In this document: piece by piece, positions 58,711 through 64,000 of the stretch
How the letters are laid out: every line of letters starts with the position of its first letter
Numbering within the stretch: the first letter of the stretch is position 1
Program-made: the position numbers and the translations under genes
Notes under the pieces: generated by a model
The model's input: the letters and a program-made list of their open reading frames with translations, nothing else
Told to the model about the DNA's origin: nothing
Database searches by the model: none
From: Enterobacter sp. BIGb0383
GTDB lineage: Bacteria > Pseudomonadota > Gammaproteobacteria > Enterobacterales > Enterobacteriaceae
Direction: 5' to 3'
DNA: 64,000 nucleotides
Assembly (NCBI RefSeq): GCF_003751845.1
Contig: NZ_RJKQ01000001.1
Location: 248,001-312,000 of the forward strand

Positions 58711-60999
58711 TTACAGCGCCCGGATCTCTTTTGAGCGCAGGGTGATATTGATGGGCACGGATTTATAGGAGGGCGTGCCGCTCTCTTTATCCAGATAATC
58801 CAGCGGTACCAGCACGTTAGCCTCTGGATAGTAGGCCCCGACGGTGCCAGAGGCGATGCTGTAGGCCACCACCGTAATATCGTCCAGACGCAGCGTGCTG
58901 CCCGGCAGGGCGGTGGTGATATCCACGCGATCCCCGTGCTCCAGACCCAGCTGCGCCATATCGCCCTCGTTCATAAACAGAATATCGCGGCGACCAAAGA
59001 CGCCGCGATAGCGGTCGTCCATGGCATAAATGGTGGTGTTGTACTGGTCATGACTGCGTAAGGTGACCAGCCTCAGGGTCTCGTCACCCACGCCTTTGGC
59101 GTTCTCATCGACGCCCTCAAACAGGGAGAACATGGCCTTACCCGTCGGCGTCGGCCAGATACGCTCCGTCGGCGGCAGCGGCATCCGAAAACCGCCCGGC
59201 GTTCTGATACGCTCGTTGTAGTTCTCAAAGCCGGGAAGGGTTTTTTCGATCAGATCGCGGATTAAATCGTAATCCGTAACCAGCTCCAGCCAGTTGACTT
59301 TGCTGTTTGTCAGCGTCGCTTTTGCCATCCCGGCCACAATTGCCGGCTCTGAAAGCAGCTCGCGGGAGGCGGGTTTCAGCTTACCGGCGGAGGCGTGGAC
59401 CATCGACATGGAGTCTTCCACGGTGATCGACTGCTTACCGCTCTGCTGCATATCCAGTTCGGTCCGGCCCAGACAGGGGAAAATAAAGGTCTCTTTGCCG
59501 GTCAGCAGATGGGTACGGTTCAGCTTGGTACCGACATGAACGCAGAGATCCAGACTGCGCATCGCCTGGAAAACGCGCTCGTGCTCCGGCATGGCGACCG
59601 CGAAGTTGCCGCCGAGGCAGAGCAGGGCTTTCGACTGGCCGTTAATCATGGCCTGGGTAGTCTGGACCGCGTCGTGCCCGTGTTTTGACGGCGGGACAAA
59701 GCCGAACACCTCTTCAAGCCGGGACAAGAACGCAGCGGAAGGTTTCTCGGTAATGCCGACGGTGCGGTTGCCCTGCACGTTAGAATGCCCGCGCAGAGGG
59801 CAAATCCCCGCCCCGGACTTGCCAATATTGCCGCGCATTAGCAGCAGGTCGGCAATCAGGCGCACGTTTGAGGTGCCCTTATTATGCTGAGTGATCCCCA
59901 TCCCGTAGGTAATAATAGTGGCGTTGGATTTGGCGTAGGCCCGTGCTACCTGCTCCAGGTCGTGCCTGGATAAACCCGATTCGCGCTCGATAGCGTCCCA
60001 TTCGGTCGCGTGAATATCTGCGGCAAAGGCGTCAAAACCCTGGGTATGGGCGGCAATAAACTCCCGATCCAGCACGTCGCCGCGCGCGGTTTCAAACTGC
60101 AGCAAATGTTTGGCGATCCCTTTCAGCGCGGCGGCGTCTCCGCCCGCCTTGACCTGAAAATAGGTTGAGGCGATATCCGTCGAACCGTAGGTCGCCATCT
60201 CAACCACGCTTTGCGGATCGGCAAAGCGTTCCAGGGCTCTTTCGCGCATCGGGTTCAGAACAATAATCGGCACCCCGCGACGGGCCAGCTCGTGCAGCGT
60301 CCCCATCATGCGCGGGTGGTTGGTTCCCGGGTTATGACCGATCGAAATCACCAGCTCCGTATTATCGAAATCCTCCAGCGAGACGGTGCCTTTCCCGATA
60401 CCAATTGAGCGCGGCAGCCCCACGCTGGTGGCTTCGTGGCACATATTGGAACAGTCGGGGAAGTTATTGGTGCCCAACTCGCGGGCAAACAGCTGGAACA
60501 GATATGCTGCTTCATTGGAGGCGCGACCGGAGGTATAGAACTCCACCGCATCGGCAGGTAGCGTGCGCAGCACCTCGCCTATACGGGCAAACGCCTGCTC
60601 CCACGCGATTGGGCGAAAGGTATCGCTCTGCGGATGATACTGGAGGGGATGGGTAAGGCGTCCGTAGCCCTCCAGCTCGAAATCGCTTTTTGCCAGCAGC
60701 GACGTCACGGTATTCTCCGAAAAAAACGTCGGCGTCACTCGCTTATTGGTCGCTTCCCAGGTCACCGCTTTGGCGCCGTTCTCGCAGAACTGAAATGTGG
60801 ACTTATGCTCTTTATCCGGCCATGCGCAGCCCGGACAGTCAAAACCATCCGGCTGGTTGGTGCGCAGCAGCGTTGCCGGCGCTTCGAACGTATCCATCTG
60901 CGTACGCACGGCAATCGCCGTGGCTTTTAAGGCTCCCCATCCGCCAGCGGGACCGTCATAGTGTCTGATCCCGGGAACTGAACGTCGTTTGTTATGCAT
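58711..60999 (-). CDS. ydeP: FdhF/YdeP-family molybdopterin oxidoreductase
   Basis: This 762-residue protein matches E. coli YdeP in length and sequence style: N-terminal GPAGGWGALKATA, FDCPGCAWPDKEHKSTFQFCENGAKA, NFPDCSNMCHEATSVGL, LVISIGHNPGTNHPRMM and MRGNIGKSGAGICPLRGHSNVQGNRTVG (as read). It probably binds a bis-MGD cofactor. The family is related to formate dehydrogenase H. In E. coli ydeP is linked with acid resistance through EvgA; the substrate is unknown. An inverted repeat precedes it (61042-61070). Confidence 0.9.
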   Translation of the reverse strand: MHNKRRSVPGIRHYDGPAGGWGALKATAIAVRTQMDTFEAPATLLRTNQPDGFDCPGCAWPDKEHKSTFQFCENGAKAVTWEATNKRVTPTFFSENTVTSLLAKSDFELEGYGRLTHPLQYHPQSDTFRPIAWEQAFARIGEVLRTLPADAVEFYTSGRASNEAAYLFQLFARELGTNNFPDCSNMCHEATSVGLPRSIGIGKGTVSLEDFDNTELVISIGHNPGTNHPRMMGTLHELARRGVPIIVLNPMRERALERFADPQSVVEMATYGSTDIASTYFQVKAGGDAAALKGIAKHLLQFETARGDVLDREFIAAHTQGFDAFAADIHATEWDAIERESGLSRHDLEQVARAYAKSNATIITYGMGITQHNKGTSNVRLIADLLLMRGNIGKSGAGICPLRGHSNVQGNRTVGITEKPSAAFLSRLEEVFGFVPPSKHGHDAVQTTQAMINGQSKALLCLGGNFAVAMPEHERVFQAMRSLDLCVHVGTKLNRTHLLTGKETFIFPCLGRTELDMQQSGKQSITVEDSMSMVHASAGKLKPASRELLSEPAIVAGMAKATLTNSKVNWLELVTDYDLIRDLIEKTLPGFENYNERIRTPGGFRMPLPPTERIWPTPTGKAMFSLFEGVDENAKGVGDETLRLVTLRSHDQYNTTIYAMDDRYRGVFGRRDILFMNEGDMAQLGLEHGDRVDITTALPGSTLRLDDITVVAYSIASGTVGAYYPEANVLVPLDYLDKESGTPSYKSVPINITLRSKEIRAL

Positions 61000-61041
61000 T
61001 GGAACTCCTGCTGTGCGGGGGTGAAACGGTTGTAGCTTACC

Positions 61042-61070
61042 TTAGGCGATATTGTTTCATATCGACCTAA
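61042..61070. promoter_or_regulatory. Inverted repeat upstream of ydeP
   Basis: TTAGGCGATAT (61042-61052) and ATATCGACCTAA (61059-61070) are complementary apart from one inserted base, 43 to 71 bases upstream of the ydeP start. It looks like an operator, but I do not recognise the regulator; it is not an EvgA-type box. Confidence 0.45.
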
Positions 61071-61286
61071 CGAAATCATAACAATTATTTATCATTTGGA
61101 GCTTAAACGGGAGGTCACTGAAGCGGTTTTTTGCCACCTCAATATTCATGAACTGTCGGGTAATGTAAAAAACTGTGCCTGACAAAGTTGTTATTAATGT
61201 GTCAGTTTCTGGTCAGGGTTGGCAGGGTATTATTCATCCCGTAGAGGACATATTGAACAATAAATTAAATTACGTGGAGAATAAGT

Positions 61287-61544
61287 ATGAAAAAGATCGC
61301 TAACGTTGTTGTCGGACTGTCTATTTCTTGTGCCATTGCTTTCAGCGCGATGGCCGCTGAACCGGTTAAAAGTGAGGCCGGACTGGTAAGGATGGGAATG
61401 ATTTCCGTATCGAATGCCGGTACGCTATCCGATCTCGAGTCGCAAATTAAAGAAAAAGCGGAACAGCAAAATGCCAGCTACTATAAAATTGTCTCTGCGC
61501 GTGGCGGTGAATATTTCTACGGCAATGCCATTCTGTTTAAATAA
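61287..61544 (+). CDS. Small periplasmic DUF1471 (YdgH/BhsA/McbA-like) protein
   Basis: This 85-residue protein has a clear signal peptide (MKKIANVVVGLSISCAIAFS, then AMA-AEP cleavage), leaving a mature domain of about 60 residues. The DUF1471 pattern is present: MGMISVSNAGTLSDLESQIKEKAEQQNASYYKIVSARG and a final FYGNAILFK. Family members are periplasmic stress and biofilm proteins (BhsA, McbA, YahO). Which one this is cannot be told. A strong terminator follows, and the next gene is convergent. Confidence 0.9.
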   Translation: MKKIANVVVGLSISCAIAFSAMAAEPVKSEAGLVRMGMISVSNAGTLSDLESQIKEKAEQQNASYYKIVSARGGEYFYGNAILFK

Positions 61545-61558
61545 TAACTGGCCAATTA

Positions 61559-61587
61559 AAAAAGGGCACCTTAATGGTGCCCTTTTT
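61559..61587. terminator. Bidirectional terminator
   Basis: AAAAAGGGCACC (61559-61570) and GGTGCCCTTTTT (61576-61587) flank a TTAAT loop, with A and T runs suitable for both the DUF1471 gene and the convergent DoxX gene. Confidence 0.9.
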
Positions 61588-61589
61588 CA

Positions 61590-61979
61590 TTACTTAGCGT
61601 CTTTAAGGTTATCCCGACTGTAGAGATAGAAACTCAACAGCCCCGCGCAGATGCTCATGTTCTTGGTAAACTGCACGATCTGCGAAACCTGCTGTGCGCC
61701 GCTGGCCGCCCAAAACTGGTGAAACATGACGCTGGTCAGGAACACATAGAGGATCCACAGAAGAGAGGTCTCTTTAATTTTATAGCCGCTAATAAAAGCA
61801 ATGCTGCCACCGATTTCGATAATAATAGCGGCAATAATCATCAGGCGGCCGATTAAGCTATCACCAAAAGGTGTCTTTAGTACATTGTCGGTAAAATTAA
61901 ATAATTTTCCTGTGCCGCTGTATAAAAAAAGTGGTGTGATTAATATACGTGCAATAATCATGATAGTCCGCGTATCCAT
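61590..61979 (-). CDS. DoxX-family membrane protein
   Basis: This 129-residue protein has four membrane helices: IMIIARILITPLFLYSGTGKL, LIGRLMIIAAIIIEIGGSIAFISG, SLLWILYVFLTSVMFHQFW and MSICAGLLSFYLYS. The first helix with its FLYSGTGKL end is the DoxX signature. Family members are linked to oxidative or sulfur stress, but the reaction is unclear. It follows the two-component genes on the same strand, 132 bases after the kinase, so it may be a target of that system. Confidence 0.85.
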   Translation of the reverse strand: MDTRTIMIIARILITPLFLYSGTGKLFNFTDNVLKTPFGDSLIGRLMIIAAIIIEIGGSIAFISGYKIKETSLLWILYVFLTSVMFHQFWAASGAQQVSQIVQFTKNMSICAGLLSFYLYSRDNLKDAK

Positions 61980-62048
61980 AATCTGATCCTTATCTATTCG
62001 GTTGGATGAAAGTATGCAGGTTTGCGCGGCTATTATATAATTGAGATG

Positions 62049-62086
62049 CTGACGGAAAGGTTACGATATTCTGTCTTTCCTGTCAG
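62049..62086. repeat. Imperfect inverted repeat between kinase and DoxX genes
   Basis: CTGACGGAAAG (62049-62059) pairs with CTTTCCTGTCAG (62075-62086) apart from one inserted base. No T-run follows. It may be an operator of the adjacent response regulator or an mRNA hairpin. Confidence 0.35.
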
Positions 62087-62111
62087 GAGGCTGGATATGA
62101 ATGCGTGAGGT

Positions 62112-63509
62112 TTATTTTCTCAGCATGAGCGTAAAGCCAAAGGTATTCACGCCGTTGAGGCTGGTGACAAAGGTTTCACCTCCGTGCATATGGGCAACCG
62201 CTTTAACAATTGATAGCCCGAGGCCATGATTGGTAACACTTTGCGTTCGTGAGTTATCAACGCGATAAAAGCGCTCAAAGAGCCGCTCCAGATGGTGCTG
62301 CTCAATCGGATCGCCGTAATTTCGCACTTCAACCCTTGCCTGCTCTTCATTGCTGGCCAGGGTGACAACCACCTGACTGTCTTCATAAGCATATCGGGCG
62401 CTGTTTTCTAACAGGTTAGCCAGAGAGCGGGTAAAGAGTCTTTTATCCACGCAGGCAGTGACATCTCCGTCGATGGTCAGCCTCAGATTACGGTCGGTGA
62501 AAGAGGGTTCGGTATAGTCAGCGGTTTTGAGCGCTTCGTCGCGCAGCGAGACTTCGGTTAAATTCGGGGCGTGCTTGCCCGTGTGGGCGTGTGACAAGAA
62601 CAGCATATCGTTGACGATTGATGCCATACGGTCCACTTCCTCCAGATTGGAGGCGAGACACTCTTCCAGCTCGGCGTTTGTCCTTTTACGTGAGAGGGCA
62701 AGCTGCGTTTGTCCGGTGATACTGGCTAACGGGGTTCTCAGTTCATGGGCGACATCGGCATTGAAGCTTTCAAGCTGAGTCCAGGCTTTTTCCTGACGGG
62801 CCAGCACGCCATTAAAGGCTTCGGCCAGGCCACGTAATTCCTGAGGTAACGCGGATGAATTTAATCGCTGACCGTCGACGCCGGGCGCCAGTTTATGCGC
62901 CTGCTGGCTTAATTGCTCAAGCGGCTGCATCCCTTTGCGGGAAATAATAAAGCCCAGAAACGTGACGAACAGAATGCCAAAGGTGGTAATAAAGACCAGT
63001 ATCCGCGTGAACTCATTCAGGGTACCCATATAAGGTGTGGAATCGATAGCAACGATAAAATGCAGCGGCGTCTGGCTATCTTTGTACTGAATGGTTTTGG
63101 TCAGGATAAACAGCGGACACTCGCCCCGATGATCCCTGTCGATGCGGCTAAAGCCATCCTCCAGGGCCGCGAGATTGAGCTCGCTGGGGGGAACGCCGCC
63201 AATCTGATACGCCGGATTATCGCTCAGAACCCAGTATCTGACGCGTCCGCCTTCCGAGTTCGCCAGATTCAGCAGTTTGACTTTCAGCTTCTGCCAGCCC
63301 GCCTCGCTATGCTCCGCATTAATTAACGGCTCCATAAGCGAGTAGCGGAACTGGAGTTCGTTATACATTTGCTTATGCAGTGACTCACGCAAAGTGACCC
63401 TCAGGCACAGGGCGTAGGCCAGCGCGATGCAGAACGTGACAATCGCAAAGGTCAATGCCAGCTTGTGGGATATCGATTTTTTGAACAATTTAATGGGCAT
63501 TTTCGCCAT
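62112..63509 (-). CDS. Heavy-metal-type sensor histidine kinase (CusS-like)
   Basis: This 465-residue membrane kinase has TM1 at about 17-37, a periplasmic sensor (about 40-165), TM2 at about 167-190 and a HAMP linker. The H-box is [19 protein letters not shown] with His255. The N box is [13 protein letters not shown] and the G box is [18 protein letters not shown]. The layout and the HELRTPL...TQLALSR run fit the CusS/heavy-metal kinase group, though the periplasmic loop lacks an obvious cluster of His or Met ligands. The start could also be 63500. It overlaps the response regulator gene by about 20 bases. Confidence 0.9.
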   Translation of the reverse strand: MAKMPIKLFKKSISHKLALTFAIVTFCIALAYALCLRVTLRESLHKQMYNELQFRYSLMEPLINAEHSEAGWQKLKVKLLNLANSEGGRVRYWVLSDNPAYQIGGVPPSELNLAALEDGFSRIDRDHRGECPLFILTKTIQYKDSQTPLHFIVAIDSTPYMGTLNEFTRILVFITTFGILFVTFLGFIISRKGMQPLEQLSQQAHKLAPGVDGQRLNSSALPQELRGLAEAFNGVLARQEKAWTQLESFNADVAHELRTPLASITGQTQLALSRKRTNAELEECLASNLEEVDRMASIVNDMLFLSHAHTGKHAPNLTEVSLRDEALKTADYTEPSFTDRNLRLTIDGDVTACVDKRLFTRSLANLLENSARYAYEDSQVVVTLASNEEQARVEVRNYGDPIEQHHLERLFERFYRVDNSRTQSVTNHGLGLSIVKAVAHMHGGETFVTSLNGVNTFGFTLMLRK

Positions 63510-64000
63510 CTTCTTCGCGAGATTCCAGAACGTATCCCATGCCTCTGACCGTGTGCAGCAGCTTCTCCGTAAACGGAGTATCCATTTTTGTGCGTAAACG
63601 CTTTATCGCCACTTCGACAATATTGGCATCGCTTTCAAAATTCATATCCCAGACCTGCTCGGCGATCATCATTTTGGACAGGACTTCTCCCTGATGCCTT
63701 GCCAGAAGGCTCAGCAAAGCAAACTCCTTTTGCGTCAGGTCGATTCGGACACCGTTGCGATGCACTTTGCGGGCCAGCAAATCGAGCTGCAGGTTATGGA
63801 TCTGGATCTGTGAAATATCCGCGCCATCGGTCGGACGACGGCGGAGCAGGGCCTGGATTCTGGCAACCAGCTCGATCAGTGAAAAGGGTTTGGTAAGGTA
63901 ATCATCTGCACCCAGCCGCAGGCCCTTAACGCGTTCGTCCAGGGAACCGCGTGCCGAGAGCATTAATACCGGCGTCTGCTTACTTTTCCGGAGATGGGCA
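63490..64000 (-). CDS. OmpR-family response regulator, CusR-like (partial, cut by right edge)
   Basis: The frame continues to the window edge, so the N-terminal receiver with its phospho-Asp is missing. The visible part includes [33 protein letters not shown] (the conserved Lys), [12 protein letters not shown], and the winged helix with [36 protein letters not shown] and [10 protein letters not shown]...[11 protein letters not shown]. It is the partner of the overlapping CusS-like kinase and may control the downstream DoxX gene. Confidence 0.92.
   Translation of the reverse strand, partial: AHLRKSKQTPVLMLSARGSLDERVKGLRLGADDYLTKPFSLIELVARIQALLRRRPTDGADISQIQIHNLQLDLLARKVHRNGVRIDLTQKEFALLSLLARHQGEVLSKMMIAEQVWDMNFESDANIVEVAIKRLRTKMDTPFTEKLLHTVRGMGYVLESREEDGENAH

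Noticed and set aside
1-64000. CRISPR arrays, tRNA or rRNA genes, transposases, integrases
   Set aside because: Looked for regularly spaced repeats, cloverleaf-like segments and mobile-element proteins; none was found by eye.

Overview
The window is chromosomal DNA from a member of the Enterobacteriaceae, of the Enterobacter/Citrobacter/Klebsiella-relative kind. This is inferred from clear orthologues of Escherichia coli bluR, bluF, ycgZ, ymgA, ymgB and ydeP in enterobacterial order, from enterobacterial ribosome-binding sites and a LexA box, and from the accessory gene types. I cannot name the species. No tRNA, rRNA, CRISPR array, transposase or integrase was seen.

Layout, left to right. 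(1) 1-6529: a type VI secretion cargo unit on the minus strand, made of a VgrG spike, an S-type-pyocin-domain toxin and at least five tandem related immunity-like genes. Scraps of toxin C-termini lie between some of them, which suggests the toxin tip has been exchanged repeatedly. (2) 7001-13118: an RND efflux pump, its lipoprotein adaptor and a two-component system, all minus strand. (3) 13358-15066: an alpha/beta hydrolase with an Asp nucleophile, divergent from a CGNR zinc-finger regulator, with repeated operator-like words between them. (4) 15077-18336: the blue-light locus ymgB-ymgA-ycgZ // bluF-bluR. (5) 18341-29158: a GntR regulator, then a pore-forming colicin with its immunity gene and LexA box, then a catabolic operon of two MmgE/PrpD proteins, a TauE permease and a four-gene polar amino-acid-type ABC transporter. 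The colicin pair sits between the regulator and its likely target operon. (6) 29202-29744: a Nudix hydrolase. (7) 29988-41021: two convergent autotransporters with closely related beta-barrels (936 and 2324 residues); the giant one follows two small regulator genes.

(8) 42219-58553: a complete glycyl-radical-enzyme microcompartment locus of the Grp/GRM3 kind. On the plus strand are a PocR-domain sensor kinase, an AraC-type response regulator, a dedicated S-adenosylmethionine synthetase and a tailed BMC-H shell protein. Converging on them from the minus strand is the long operon: alcohol dehydrogenase, PduL phosphotransacylase, flavoprotein, EutN/BMC-P, GlcG/PduO-like protein, acyl kinase, BMC-H, PduB-like BMC-T, acylating aldehyde dehydrogenase, GrpU-like permuted BMC, glycyl radical diol dehydratase, its activase and an aquaglyceroporin. 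The expected pathway is 1,2-propanediol to propionaldehyde, then to propanol and to propionyl-CoA, propionyl-phosphate and propionate with ATP. Every step has a gene here. The SAM synthetase would feed the activase, and the PocR-type sensor would detect the diol.

(9) 58711-64000: the ydeP oxidoreductase, a small DUF1471 periplasmic protein, a DoxX membrane protein, and a CusS/CusR-like two-component system cut by the right edge.

The strongest accessory signals are the toxin-tail and immunity array at the left edge, the SOS-controlled colicin lodged between a regulator and its operon, and the Grp locus with its own SAM synthetase. The Grp type itself is already described in the literature. 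No function is claimed where only a family could be recognised, and no similarity searches were run.
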